A DNA stretch of 64,000 bases from positions 1,054,381 through 1,118,380 of the forward strand of contig SACZ01000001.1 of NCBI GenBank assembly GCA_023369685.1, read 5' to 3'. The notes beneath the pieces were generated by a model. That model had not been told where the DNA came from. It saw only the letters and a list, made by a program, of their open reading frames with translations, and did not search any database. The DNA is from Prolixibacteraceae bacterium JC049 (GTDB taxonomy: Bacteria > Bacteroidota > Bacteroidia > Bacteroidales > Prolixibacteraceae). The position numbers and the translations under genes are program-made. This document shows positions 10,601 through 18,265 of this stretch, in pieces. Within the stretch, counting starts at the first letter, position 1. Each line of letters starts with the position of its first letter.

Positions 10601-11151
10601 AATGAGAACTGTAGCTTATCAGTAGCAATAACTGAAATTTCATATTTACCATCGGGATCGGTAATTACCCCACGTGTACTACCTGCAACCATAACCGTAA
10701 CACCTGGTAGTGGCTCTCCTTCGGTATCGGTAACGGTTCCGGTTATTTTCTTTTTCTGTTGATCTGCCTTAATTGTTTTTGGGGCTTTTTTCAGCGCGAT
10801 AAGTTGTCCCATCATATGGTATTCAATATTACTATTGGCAAACAACTCATCTAAAACTCTGGAAACAGTAGAGTTCTTCACTTTTACATTTACATTCCGA
10901 TTGAGGTTTACCACATCGGTATTGTATGCAAAAGTATATTCGGTCTTTTTCTCAATTTCTTTCAATACTTCCTTAAGTGTTGAATTTTTCATTTTAATGC
11001 TAATGCGTGCATTTTGAGAAAAAGTATCGGCTGCTTTTGTCTGAAAAACAATCAGTAAGATCGCAAATAGTGCTAGTCTCATGACAAAAAAAAGCTTCGA
11101 CTTCCACAAATAGAGAAATGTGGAAATCATTAACACATAATTTTTTTTCAT
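7687..11151 (-). CDS. SusC/RagA-family TonB-dependent receptor with STN domain, locus 2
   Basis: 1154 residues from the ATG at 11151 (MKKNYVLMIST). An in-frame ATG at 11226 would put 25 non-signal residues in front. The long N terminus with WKSKLFFVMRLALF and a cleavage area near DTFSQ is typical of FecR-linked SusC. An STN domain (about 50-115), a carboxypeptidase-like domain (about 135-215, EGEPLPGVTVMV), the plug (about 225-345, GARGANGVILVTT) and a 22-strand-type barrel ending in GIQINF follow. It imports substrate with the SusD encoded 8 bp downstream, while the STN domain signals to the FecR at 11320. Confidence 0.95.
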   Translation of the reverse strand: MKKNYVLMISTFLYLWKSKLFFVMRLALFAILLIVFQTKAADTFSQNARISIKMKNSTLKEVLKEIEKKTEYTFAYNTDVVNLNRNVNVKVKNSTVSRVLDELFANSNIEYHMMGQLIALKKAPKTIKADQQKKKITGTVTDTEGEPLPGVTVMVAGSTRGVITDPDGKYEISVIATDKLQFSFIGMTTQEIDVNGKTTINVILQDKSEELDDVTVVAFGKQKKESVLASVTTVKPGELKMPTSNLTTALAGKMSGVISYQRSGEPGQDNAEFFVRGVTTFGYKKDPLILIDGIELSSADLARLNPDDVESFSIMKDATATALYGARGANGVILVTTKSGTEGKAKFSFRFENSISSPTKDIELADPITFMKMHNESVLTRDPLAEAPYSASRVYMTEKGENPIAFPQVDWKEMLIKDKAINQRFNFNVSGGGKVSQYYIAGSFTQDNGILKNAGNSSFNSNIDLKKYLLRSNININVTKTTKAAVRFHGTFDDYRGPMQGGGEVYRSVLAANPVLFPAYYPATDDTKFVEHIRFGNYDKGGYLNPYAEMVRGYKDYSKTLMLVQMELTQDLSFITKGLRARFLGSTNRYSEFSVTRSYNPFYYTVGLYDYGTKNFTLANINQDAGTDYLSYTEGGKKVNTSYYGEFRLNYDQTFNEDHGVSGMLVATMREYKSANAGSLQSSLEQRNLGLSGRFTYNYKSRYFSEFNFGYNGSERFDSDHRFGFFPSAGAAWLVSNEPFFENLKKKVNKLKAKFTYGLVGNDAIGDPNDRFFYISKVNMNNGGRGARFGELFGYNRNGVTIDRYSNANITWELAKKANLGLEIGLFDNLEVQLDYFTERRTNILMSRSYIPATMGTSAKIQANVGEASAKGLDASIDWNKRWGNGMWLTARGNFTYATSKMEVTEEPAYPEPYRSKVGYSLGQTWGYVAERLFIDQQDIDNSPRQMFSKPPMAGDIKYKDINGDMVINEADKVPIGNSRSPEIVYGFGFSFGYKNFDVSCFFQGLANESFFIDPNKIAPFIYNKDAFSSDELKNKKGNHQVLKVIADDYWSESNPKTDAFWPRLSSESVPNNAQTSTWWMQDGSFLRLKSLEMGYTLPKKFTRKIKCSRLRFYVSGLNLAVWSKFKLWDPEMASNGLGYPVQRVLNTGIQINF

Positions 11152-11185
11152 AATTTTGTAATGATTTGAATAGTTATTCGAATTC

Positions 11186-11221
11186 TTTGCCTTTTCGGTC
11201 CGCCAAAACTTGAAAGGCAAA
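11186..11221 (-). other. leader hairpin upstream of susC, locus 2
   Basis: 9-bp perfect arms (11186-11194 and 11213-11221) with an 18-nt loop, between the fecR-proximal hairpin at 11231 and the susC start. It parallels the double-hairpin layout at locus 1; its role is unknown. Confidence 0.35.
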
Positions 11222-11230
11222 AACAATGTT

Positions 11231-11259
11231 AAGGGAGATGTAATTATTGCATCTCCTTT
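11231..11259 (-). terminator. hairpin between fecR and susC, locus 2
   Basis: 10-bp stem including one G-T pair (11231-11240 with 11250-11259) and a 9-nt loop, about 60 bp past the fecR stop. On the minus strand it is followed by a moderately T-rich stretch. It may end the fecR transcript or attenuate entry into susC. Confidence 0.5.
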
Positions 11260-11319
11260 TTTCGTTTAGTTCAGCTAAGTTTTCATGTCTTTTAGATATT
11301 TTATTTAGTTAGTATTCAG

Positions 11320-12342
11320 TTATTTTGTTAGTTTGATTTCGATTCTTTGCTCTTGACTATCTGTTTCGGGAATTGTTTTTACAGTGTATCTAATATTTGA
11401 TGTTAATTCTAATATTTCTAAAACTTCGTAAATGCTTTTACCTTTTAAATTGGCTGTAAATGGATTATTTTCAATAGATTGATCTGTAATCGAAATATCC
11501 ACTTTATACCACTTTGCCAAACGTTTTACTACCTCCTTTATAGGATCGTCTTCAAAGATCAAATAGCCTTTCGTCCATGATAAATAACGTTCTGATGGTA
11601 GGTGGTTAACCTCAACATGCTGATCGGCTTTATTGAATGTTGCTAAATGTTTGGGCTGAATTCGACTTATTATCTCTGTAGGTTGATTGACTGAAGTCTT
11701 GATCAAGTCGATAATTCCCGTGTTAAGGTAAACTTCCACCTGATCTTTATCCTGATAGTTATTAATATTGAATGATGTTCCAACCACTTTTACAGCAATT
11801 TTCCCTAAGTGTACAATGAAAGGTTGCTGCTTGTTTTTAGTAACATCGAAGAAAGCTTCTCCGGTAACTGTTACGTCGCGTGTGGAAAGCTGTTTGAAAC
11901 TAACCGGGAATTCAATTTTCGATCCTGCGTTTAACTTTACCTGAGTGCCGTCGGGTAAAATTAAGCTCTTCTGTGCTCCCAGTGGGCATTCGACAGTGGT
12001 TAGTTGTGGGGCTGTTGACTCCAACTCTCTGTTAAGTTGATAAGTTATCCATAACGAAGCGGCTAAAATTGGAACCACCAAAATAGCTGCAATTCGTCGA
12101 AGTGTCCAGAATCTGGAGCTCTTAGGCTGTTGATGAGCGTCAATTTTCTGATCGATTCTTTTTCGGGCTTCTTCTAAGTTGTATTTTCTTCCCGAATTAT
12201 TACTCAGCCATTGTTGCTTGTATATAGCAAATTCAATTTGGTGGCTGGCATCTGCATCGAGCCAGCTCTCAAATTGATTGATTTCTTTTTCATTGGCTTC
12301 ACCCGAAATTATTTGATCGAGTATTTTCTGTTCTATTTTCAC
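11320..12342 (-). CDS. FecR-family anti-sigma factor, locus 2
   Basis: 340 residues. The N-terminal sigma-binding part (about 1-80) has a zinc-free acidic start (IISGEANEKEINQFESWL). One membrane segment lies at about 82-102 (RIAAILVVPILAASLW). The FecR domain follows (about 120-225, with LPDGTQVKLNAGSKIEFPV and VTGEAFFDVTKN) and then a DUF4974-like end (about 260-335). By family it controls an ECF sigma factor in response to the SusC at 7687. Oddly, no ECF gene lies upstream; instead a repeat and small secreted-protein genes are found there. It may use one of the two ECF factors of locus 3 or one encoded elsewhere. Confidence 0.92.
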   Translation of the reverse strand: MKIEQKILDQIISGEANEKEINQFESWLDADASHQIEFAIYKQQWLSNNSGRKYNLEEARKRIDQKIDAHQQPKSSRFWTLRRIAAILVVPILAASLWITYQLNRELESTAPQLTTVECPLGAQKSLILPDGTQVKLNAGSKIEFPVSFKQLSTRDVTVTGEAFFDVTKNKQQPFIVHLGKIAVKVVGTSFNINNYQDKDQVEVYLNTGIIDLIKTSVNQPTEIISRIQPKHLATFNKADQHVEVNHLPSERYLSWTKGYLIFEDDPIKEVVKRLAKWYKVDISITDQSIENNPFTANLKGKSIYEVLEILELTSNIRYTVKTIPETDSQEQRIEIKLTK

Positions 12343-12364
12343 AAGTATTGTATCTAAGTGTCCT

Positions 12365-12420
12365 TACATTTAAATAACGACCTTGAAAGAATCATCTATT
12401 ACAAGAAAAATGAAAAAAGT
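12365..12420. repeat. 56-bp direct repeat, copy A (upstream of locus 2 fecR)
   Basis: Matches 13165-13220 at 49 of 56 positions without gaps, including an identical 19-mer TACATTTAAATAACGACCT and an identical 15-mer GAATCATCTATTACA. It starts 22 bp upstream of the fecR start, so it probably includes promoter or leader signals of that gene. The two copies are exactly 800 bp apart and flank the gene at 12477. Confidence 0.75.
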
Positions 12421-12476
12421 ATAAAAAATTCTTATCGCCGGGTTGAATGTGCTGGAAACTAGATAGAAATGAAAAC

Positions 12477-13073
12477 TTATTTTTGACTGAGATATTCTTG
12501 TTCTGCTTCTTTTGCGGATCTTCGGTCTATTTTAAATGATTTCCAATATCCATTGGGAGTAATAATTGATACCATATTGTATCCTCCAGAATATAGATAA
12601 TGTTGGAGTGTTAATACATTGTTTTTTACCTTAAAAATAGGGTACCATCCCATGTTGGCATTAACAAAAATAGTCTCTTTTTCTAAGTCGTTAAATGTGA
12701 TATCGTATGTGTAAACGTAACCTTCCATGCCATAATATCGAGGATTTTCTGTCTTCTCAGAGATGAAAATGTAGATCTTTTCTTTCTGGGGATCAATGAA
12801 AGTGATGGGTTTCATGAATAGTTCGTGTTTATTGACATAGAAGCCATCGGGAAGTTTAATAGTGAATTTCTTCTCCTTAAAAGTAATGTTCAGCTTATAA
12901 TAGGTTTTAATGAACTTTGTTTTGTCGGGATTGATTCGAATATCCGATTTTGCTTCCTTTTGTAAAATGGTTACACTATTTGTTCCTCTTTGCAGTGTAC
13001 TTACCTGTTTCCATTTACAGTGGGCGTGAAATGCAATGAAAAGGCATAAAAATGTAATGAGAAGTTTTTTCAT
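12477..13073 (-). CDS. small secreted protein of unknown function
   Basis: 198 residues with a clear Sec signal (MKKLLITFLCLFIAFHAHC; the Cys at 19 might make it a lipoprotein, although the following KWKQV is unusual). The mature part is rich in beta-forming, charged and aromatic residues (KKFTIKLPDGFYV, EKIYIFISEKTENP, YYLYSGGYNMVSIITPNG-like stretches). I recognise no family. It lies between the two copies of a 56-bp direct repeat and in front of a fecR that lacks an ECF gene, so it may have been inserted there or arisen with a local duplication. A role in the neighbouring uptake locus is only a guess. Confidence 0.75.
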   Translation of the reverse strand: MKKLLITFLCLFIAFHAHCKWKQVSTLQRGTNSVTILQKEAKSDIRINPDKTKFIKTYYKLNITFKEKKFTIKLPDGFYVNKHELFMKPITFIDPQKEKIYIFISEKTENPRYYGMEGYVYTYDITFNDLEKETIFVNANMGWYPIFKVKNNVLTLQHYLYSGGYNMVSIITPNGYWKSFKIDRRSAKEAEQEYLSQK

Positions 13074-13164
13074 GTGTTTAGTTTTAAGTGGTTAATTAAA
13101 TTATTTGAGAGTAGCTTTTGTTAATTTGTGTTTTCGATAAATAAAATATGTAACAAAAGAGAAC

Positions 13165-13220
13165 TACATTTAAATAACGACCTAAAGAGAATCATCTATT
13201 ACATGAAATTTGAAAAAAAT
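13165..13220. repeat. 56-bp direct repeat, copy B (upstream of gene 12477)
   Basis: Same orientation as 12365-12420 and ungapped, 49 of 56 positions identical. It lies 92 to 147 bp upstream of the gene at 12477 on the minus strand. Similarity stops sharply at both ends. Confidence 0.75.
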
Positions 13221-13352
13221 AGATTTTTGTTTCTAAATATACCTGTCGAGAACTAGTATTGGTTGATGACTAAACTTTTGCTTTAAATATAGGTAGGATA
13301 TTGAGCGAGGGTGATAATGAAGTGAATGTGGTGTTGTGAGAGCAAAGTAAAA

Positions 13353-13377
13353 ACACGAGCCAATATGTGACTCGTGT
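13353..13377 (-). terminator. terminator after the gene at 13391
   Basis: 7-bp perfect stem (ACACGAG with CTCGTGT) and 11-nt loop, starting 14 bp past the stop. On the minus strand TTTACTTT follows. Confidence 0.5.
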
Positions 13378-13390
13378 CTATCAAAATATT

Positions 13391-13984
13391 TTAATACCAA
13401 ACCATGCCACAAGATGCAGTGTGGGCTTTTTTCATAGCTTGAACGACTTTAGGAAACTTTGCGTTCATTTGTTCTGTATAAGTGCTGAGATCTTTTTTTA
13501 AGTCTTTGGCAAATCGACAGTGATAGTAGAAATACCAGAACGAAATCTGTCGCCCTTCATGTAACTGGTTTAGTATTTCGAACATGGCATTGGTATTCGT
13601 GCGCATTTTACTTCGAACTAAGTGTTGTAAATAACTAGGAGCATCCGCTTCCCATTGTCCTTGCAGGCATAAGAAAATCAGTTTTTTGAAGTAGATTGAT
13701 TGGGGAACTTTATCAAGCTTGGCCAAACCATTTAGAATATGTTCACTTCCCAAACCATACATAGTAAGATCATAATTGGGATCTTTTACAAACTGATAGA
13801 CCATTGTAAAATCACTAAATGTAGAAGGAAAAGCATTTAGAAAATCCATCTGCTTCTTTTTGTTCTGAGAATCAGGCTTTAAAACTCTATAAGATTGGTT
13901 AAGAGCAGCAGTGTCGACTGGGAAATATTGAGAATACCCTTTAGTTGTCAATAGTACTAAGATTAAGAAGAGTAAGTTTTTCAT
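13391..13984 (-). CDS. small secreted protein of unknown function
   Basis: 197 residues with a Sec signal (MKNLLFLILVLLTTKGYSQ, cleavage after GYS). The mature protein looks largely helical and has notable aromatic clusters (ISFWYFYYHCRF) near residue 150 and ends TASCGMVWY. I do not recognise the family. It lies 34 bp downstream of the gene at 14019 on the same strand and is followed by a terminator, so the two are probably one transcript. The two cysteines in the C-terminal quarter could form a disulphide. No catalytic motif is evident. Confidence 0.75.
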   Translation of the reverse strand: MKNLLFLILVLLTTKGYSQYFPVDTAALNQSYRVLKPDSQNKKKQMDFLNAFPSTFSDFTMVYQFVKDPNYDLTMYGLGSEHILNGLAKLDKVPQSIYFKKLIFLCLQGQWEADAPSYLQHLVRSKMRTNTNAMFEILNQLHEGRQISFWYFYYHCRFAKDLKKDLSTYTEQMNAKFPKVVQAMKKAHTASCGMVWY

Positions 13985-14018
13985 GGTAATTAATTATTTG
14001 ATTCGTGTTTTAATTGGT

Positions 14019-14459
14019 CTACTCTTCCTCTTTCATCCAATATTCATCGATGTACATAATCTTAAGTACACCGCTTAATGTGGGAACATGGCGGTAGTAA
14101 AAGCCGTGTAGGTGAAGTGTTTGGTCTTTTACCTGAAATCGGTAGGTGAAAGAATGAGGAGCTAATTTCCCATTGCCCATTTCATGAATACAGATAACTG
14201 TCGAATCGTTTGCAATAAAATACTTACCAGAGTTGTATTTTCTTTCTTTTCCATTAACTGTACTCTTTCCTATAAAATGATGGACAGAATCGAATTCCAT
14301 TGTTCTGTTAAGCGTATAGGGCGGAGATGGCTTGTTGTTTAGTTTTGCTGTTACCAAGTTCCATTTGCCAAGTAATGGATTTTTCTTCACAGGTTCGTTG
14401 GCTTTAACTACCGAAAAAATGATGGTGAAGATGATTAGAAATTGAATTTTACGTTTCAT
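14019..14459 (-). CDS. secreted lipocalin-like protein
   Basis: 146 residues with a Sec signal (about 1-20, ending VVKA). The mature part begins NPLLGKWNLVTAKLN, the G-x-W motif that opens lipocalin-like barrels, followed by alternating beta strands (MEFDSVHHFIGKS, KYFIANDSTVICIHE, SFTYRFQVKDQTLHL). This fits the small lipocalin-like/DUF4488-type families of Bacteroidota, which are predicted periplasmic or surface barrels of unknown ligand. The assignment rests on pattern only. It is the first gene of a probable two-gene transcript with the gene at 13391, and a 20-bp element shared with the locus 1 ECF-fecR gap lies 46 to 65 bp upstream. Confidence 0.7.
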   Translation of the reverse strand: MKRKIQFLIIFTIIFSVVKANEPVKKNPLLGKWNLVTAKLNNKPSPPYTLNRTMEFDSVHHFIGKSTVNGKERKYNSGKYFIANDSTVICIHEMGNGKLAPHSFTYRFQVKDQTLHLHGFYYRHVPTLSGVLKIMYIDEYWMKEEE

Positions 14460-14865
14460 GTTATTTAAAATAATTAGTTGAGTGTTTTTATATATGACCG
14501 TTGAGAATTGAAATAGGGTGACACGAGTAGTGAATATTTTGATGTTTTTCGAAAAAATACTATTTATTGATAATTAGTAGAGTGTTATTGTGTAGGGTTG
14601 GTTTATTCATAGCCTTTTGTAAATGGTTTTTTATAAATATAACGATTTATTGATGACTATCTGTTACATTATGATCGTAAGTTGCTTGATTGGGGCTAGG
14701 AATTAAGAATATTGATTATTTATTGTCAACGATGTTCGATGTATGATGAAATTGCTATATATTTATGTTTTGAAGTTCTGGTTTATTCGAGAGGGATAGT
14801 AGAGGTGGCATTAATTTTTATAGAACCAGATTATTAATTGCTAGAAATTTGAAAACTGTCCTGAA
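14460..14865. other. 406-bp divergent intergenic region
   Basis: Separates the leftward small-protein genes from the rightward membrane-protein gene. It should contain promoters for both, but I found no exact TAnnTTTG box. The only notable element is the 20-bp match at 14505-14524. No RNA gene was recognised. Confidence 0.55.
14505..14524 (-). promoter_or_regulatory. 20-bp element, second copy of the locus 1 ECF-fecR gap element
   Basis: Reads gaattgaaatagggtgacac on the plus strand, 17 of 20 identical to 2565-2584. It may mark genes under the same ECF-type control, or be a relic of an ECF-fecR junction. Confidence 0.3.
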
Positions 14866-15753
14866 ATGAAAGACTTTTTACTAGAAGAATGCATTGCAAT
14901 GGTAAAGTACATTGCAGCAGAAGGTACTGCTATCCCAATTGAAGCAGAATGGTTGGTTGAATTGGATGAAAAGACAATGAATCATAGTATGGAGAGTCAG
15001 AAGATAATAGAACTTCATGGTTTATTAGCAGCTCGGATTGCTCCAGCACGTCCCAAAACAATTTTACTACTGTATAAAGAATCTCAGAAAAAGAAATTTC
15101 AAACTTTCTTGGGTCCTGTTTCATTAATCAGGCGGTTGATGTTGATGAGTGTGCTGAGTTTAATTGCATTTATAGTCATTGCTTTGTCTCCGGATGTAAA
15201 CTCCAAAACAGTGGTGTTAGGGGTGTTGGAAGATAACGGGTTTACACTGTTTCTGAATATGATGTTCTTTCTCTCTGCTGCTGCTTTAGGAGCATGTTTT
15301 AGTAATTTGTTCGAGGTGAATAAATACATTCAGGATGGAACATACGATCCCAAATATGAGAGCGCCTATTGGATTCGGTTTATTTTAGGACTTATTGCCG
15401 GGTTAATGTTAGCTGTTTTATTGCCAAGCGTTTTGGATCGCCAGGCACAGGGGAATTCGGGTATGGGATTCATTTCTGTTCCTTTGTTAGCTATGGTAGG
15501 TGGTTTTTCAGCTTCCTTGTTTCATCGTATTCTAAATCGTACGGTCTCTACCTTTGAAACACTATTGATGGGTAAGCAAGATAAACCGAAAAGTATTTTG
15601 GTGCATGAACGTTTAATTCAGCAGCATAAAGAATTACTGAAAGAGATGAAAAATGTAGTTGAGGGATTGGGAGACCTGAAGAATGACATGAAGAAGGAGG
15701 AAGATAAAAAGGATTCTTCAGAAAAAAGCTTAGAGAAGAGTAGTTTGAATTAA
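14866..15753 (+). CDS. four-helix inner-membrane protein of unknown function with C-terminal coiled coil
   Basis: 295 residues. It has an N-terminal soluble part (about 1-88) with no signal peptide. Four probable membrane segments follow at about 89-107, 125-147, 167-188 and 199-220. The charged helical tail (about 240-295) looks like a coiled coil (LIQQHKELLKEMKNVVEGL) ending in a Lys/Glu/Ser-rich stretch. I recognise no named family. It is transcribed away from the small secreted-protein genes and converges with the GH172 gene, sharing a bidirectional terminator. It appears to be a single-gene transcript. Confidence 0.82.
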   Translation: MKDFLLEECIAMVKYIAAEGTAIPIEAEWLVELDEKTMNHSMESQKIIELHGLLAARIAPARPKTILLLYKESQKKKFQTFLGPVSLIRRLMLMSVLSLIAFIVIALSPDVNSKTVVLGVLEDNGFTLFLNMMFFLSAAALGACFSNLFEVNKYIQDGTYDPKYESAYWIRFILGLIAGLMLAVLLPSVLDRQAQGNSGMGFISVPLLAMVGGFSASLFHRILNRTVSTFETLLMGKQDKPKSILVHERLIQQHKELLKEMKNVVEGLGDLKNDMKKEEDKKDSSEKSLEKSSLN

Positions 15754-15809
15754 GAGGGAAATTTGATAGTATTAGCTTTATGCAAGTAATGTGGCACGAT
15801 AAGTAAAAG

Positions 15810-15843
15810 ATAACTAAGCCACCACAAAAGGTAGCTTAGTTAT
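15810..15843. terminator. bidirectional terminator between convergent genes
   Basis: 10-bp perfect outer stem (15810-15819 with 15834-15843), with an extra inner ACC/GGT pairing, between the stop of the membrane-protein gene and the stop of the GH172 gene. Neither side has a long T tract. Confidence 0.6.
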
Positions 15844-15854
15844 AAATATGTGCT

Positions 15855-18200
15855 TTAGTTGAGCTTTAATAATTTTTTATTAAAGCTTTTTCCTATGTTT
15901 AAAATATAAATACCATTTGCTAGTTTTGATGTTTGTATCTCAGATATATGGTGTTTAGTTATTAAATTTCCATCTTTTACTATTTTCCCATCGGTATTAA
16001 ATATTTTATAAGAGCAGTTGGTTTTACTTATACCAGCTACATATATTTTATCAGAGAATGGGTTCGGGAATGCCTTAATAATAGTTTTTTTAATTGAGTT
16101 TAAAGCTGTCTTCGCGGGGAGGACATCAATATAATCAATTCCAAACATGTATTTTTTTAGAGCATTTTTATTGGCACCTTTTATAACAACGTTTAATGTG
16201 TGTTGCCCTTTACCTAAGCTGTACTTACCAAGACTTATTTTTTCATTTGTAACCCCATTGGCGTAGTATGCATCGTAATTTATAACTGCATCTCTACCAT
16301 CAACTTTTATATCAACAATAGCATAATCAACTGCTTTGGTTAAACTTGCATATAAATTATAACTTCCTGCTTCTTCAATTTCAAAAATCAAGCTGGCAGA
16401 GCTTCCAATGTTTGCATCTTTCCACCATACCTGACTCCCGTTGCTCCAATTAAATTGTGCAATACTTTGTGTCTGAATGTTACCATTATCGCAGTTTGAT
16501 TTTAAGAATTCGGCCTCTATTCTTCCATCTTCATCAGGAGATTTACTGTAGAAGTCGCTTTCTTCCAATATTACTTTACGGGTAACTTGCTCAATATTTT
16601 CTTTTAGGTTTGATATTCCTCCTGGCTGCATATACCACATAGTTGTAGGGGCATAGTTAATATATGCTGCAGCCCAATGCCATATTTCCATATCAAACTT
16701 CAAGCTATTTTTAAAAGGGATAGCATCTAAACCTCTGTATCTTTGGTTAACCGTATAGCCCGGAGTTAGATTACCATTGCCACAAGGCTGAGCAATAAAA
16801 GGATGTGAAAACTTTTCGGGGCGACACCATGCGTAGCCATAATAATCTTCAGTTCCGGTGCCAAAATGAGAAGGAAACTTTTCTTCGTCGATATAAATTT
16901 TCTCATCACCTTCACCCCACCAGTGGGCGACAGTATTAAATAAAGTTACTCCTGTCCCAACCAAAATACCTTTACCTTTTAATGTTGCATAATTTAAATC
17001 GAAAAAGTTGGCATTGTTGCCATGCATTGCTCTTGAGCCACTGCCAGTGTGGAGTTTGTAACTTTCATTCCATCCGGCACCAAAATACATGCTGTTATTG
17101 GTCCAATTATATGTTGAGGTAGTAATCTCGCTATTTGCGATGGTTACTTCTTGTTCTCCATAATTATGAATTTCAATTTCGCAACTGTTTTTAAATGGCA
17201 TTACCCAATAGACCATTAATGTTCCGTCTTCTTTTACCAAATTATAAAAAGATGAAAAAGGAGATAGTTTATAACCGGTTCCAAAAAAATCACCAATTGG
17301 ACACCATACGGTTTTTTCTTTGTTGTCGAAACTAATGGCAAGAACGGTTGATCGCAATGCTTGTTCAAGGTTTTCTGCTCTTAATTTTAGTTTTAATTGA
17401 CGAATTGCTTTTTCTCCTGTTAGTACTTTCTTGAAGCTTTGCTTTGGCTTCAAGGTTGTGTTGAGATAAGTGGTTTTACTATTCTTAAACGATGGCTCTT
17501 CAAGTAAAACTTTTGCTGTAGAATTAATCGCGGCTTTGTAAGTTGTGAGGTCATTCATAGAAAACGAACTTACCTTAGTTGCCTTGGCATAAGTGCGATA
17601 ATTAATATTGTAATACATGGCTTCGCCAGATTTACCTCCAGGGTCATTTGTAAGTGCATCGCTTTCATAAGTTACTTTACAGTGTTTTGAGTAAGGAATT
17701 GGTAAATATAGGTTATGGGCACGTTTCCAGTATGTTGCTAGTTTTGATACAGAAGTGGATAATGGCTCAGGAGCTAGTTTTCCTCCACTAATTAAACTAA
17801 ATATTTCGTCTTCAATAACAGGCTTTTCTTCGTTGTCGAGATAAACACGTAATATTCCATTGCCACCGTACTTATTTACAGTAATCCAAAAGCGAGTAAT
17901 AGCACCGGGGCCTTTACAGTCCATCATTACAAACTCTCGTCGTCCATTGTTTTTTTCTATTCTAATCCAAGAGCTTCTGTCCCAATTTGCAAACCATCCT
18001 TTCCCATCAACGATACTTGAATTACGATCGTAGCTGCTAAACTGACCACAAGTGTATGATGGAGTGGGAAATCGGGTTAGCGCTTCGCGATTAACCATTT
18101 CGTTTAATAATGTTTCTGTTGTAATGTCTTGACTATATGTGTTATGGGTGCAAGTGATTAAGAGTATAGTAAGTATTGCTAAAAAACTTATGTATTTCAT
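15855..18200 (-). CDS. DUF2961/GH172-family glycosidase exported by T9SS, locus 3
   Basis: 781 residues with a Sec signal (about 1-23). The N-terminal two-thirds match DUF2961, now glycoside hydrolase family 172: DGKGWFANWDRSSWIRIE near 50-75, MMDCKGPGAITRFWIT near 95 and the hallmark GTEDYYGYAWC at about 447-457. Characterised members act on fructo- or arabinofuranosyl linkages; the substrate here cannot be told. A carbohydrate-binding-like beta domain follows at about 555-695 (RIEAEF, NLYASLTKAVDYAIVDIKVD). The last about 75 residues are a T9SS type A sorting domain (AFPNPFSDKIYV through ANGIYILNI). The enzyme should therefore be released or anchored at the surface. It is the last gene of locus 3, after a hairpin. 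Confidence 0.87.
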   Translation of the reverse strand: MKYISFLAILTILLITCTHNTYSQDITTETLLNEMVNREALTRFPTPSYTCGQFSSYDRNSSIVDGKGWFANWDRSSWIRIEKNNGRREFVMMDCKGPGAITRFWITVNKYGGNGILRVYLDNEEKPVIEDEIFSLISGGKLAPEPLSTSVSKLATYWKRAHNLYLPIPYSKHCKVTYESDALTNDPGGKSGEAMYYNINYRTYAKATKVSSFSMNDLTTYKAAINSTAKVLLEEPSFKNSKTTYLNTTLKPKQSFKKVLTGEKAIRQLKLKLRAENLEQALRSTVLAISFDNKEKTVWCPIGDFFGTGYKLSPFSSFYNLVKEDGTLMVYWVMPFKNSCEIEIHNYGEQEVTIANSEITTSTYNWTNNSMYFGAGWNESYKLHTGSGSRAMHGNNANFFDLNYATLKGKGILVGTGVTLFNTVAHWWGEGDEKIYIDEEKFPSHFGTGTEDYYGYAWCRPEKFSHPFIAQPCGNGNLTPGYTVNQRYRGLDAIPFKNSLKFDMEIWHWAAAYINYAPTTMWYMQPGGISNLKENIEQVTRKVILEESDFYSKSPDEDGRIEAEFLKSNCDNGNIQTQSIAQFNWSNGSQVWWKDANIGSSASLIFEIEEAGSYNLYASLTKAVDYAIVDIKVDGRDAVINYDAYYANGVTNEKISLGKYSLGKGQHTLNVVIKGANKNALKKYMFGIDYIDVLPAKTALNSIKKTIIKAFPNPFSDKIYVAGISKTNCSYKIFNTDGKIVKDGNLITKHHISEIQTSKLANGIYILNIGKSFNKKLLKLN

Positions 18201-18215
18201 AGTCTATGATTGAAA

Positions 18216-18243
18216 AGGACACCTTTTATGCTAAAGGTGTCCT
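18216..18243 (-). terminator. hairpin between the locus 3 lipoprotein genes and the GH172 gene
   Basis: 11-bp perfect stem (18216-18226 with 18233-18243) and 6-nt loop, starting about 22 bp past the stop of the gene at 18266. On the minus strand TTTTC follows. It probably ends or reduces the susCD transcript, so the GH172 gene may depend on read-through or on its own promoter. Confidence 0.65.
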
Positions 18244-18265
18244 GTGTTATTTTATTTAATGATTG

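Larger units (their letters stand above)
13074..13390. other. 317-bp intergenic region
   Basis: Holds the leader of the gene at 12477, copy B of the direct repeat (13165-13220) and the terminator hairpin at 13353-13377 of the upstream gene. No additional gene or RNA was recognised, and no exact TAnnTTTG box. Confidence 0.6.

Noticed and set aside
11152-11226. Upstream ATG at 11226 for the locus 2 susC
   Set aside because: It would put a charged non-signal peptide before the typical MKKN start and run through the leader hairpin at 11186-11221.
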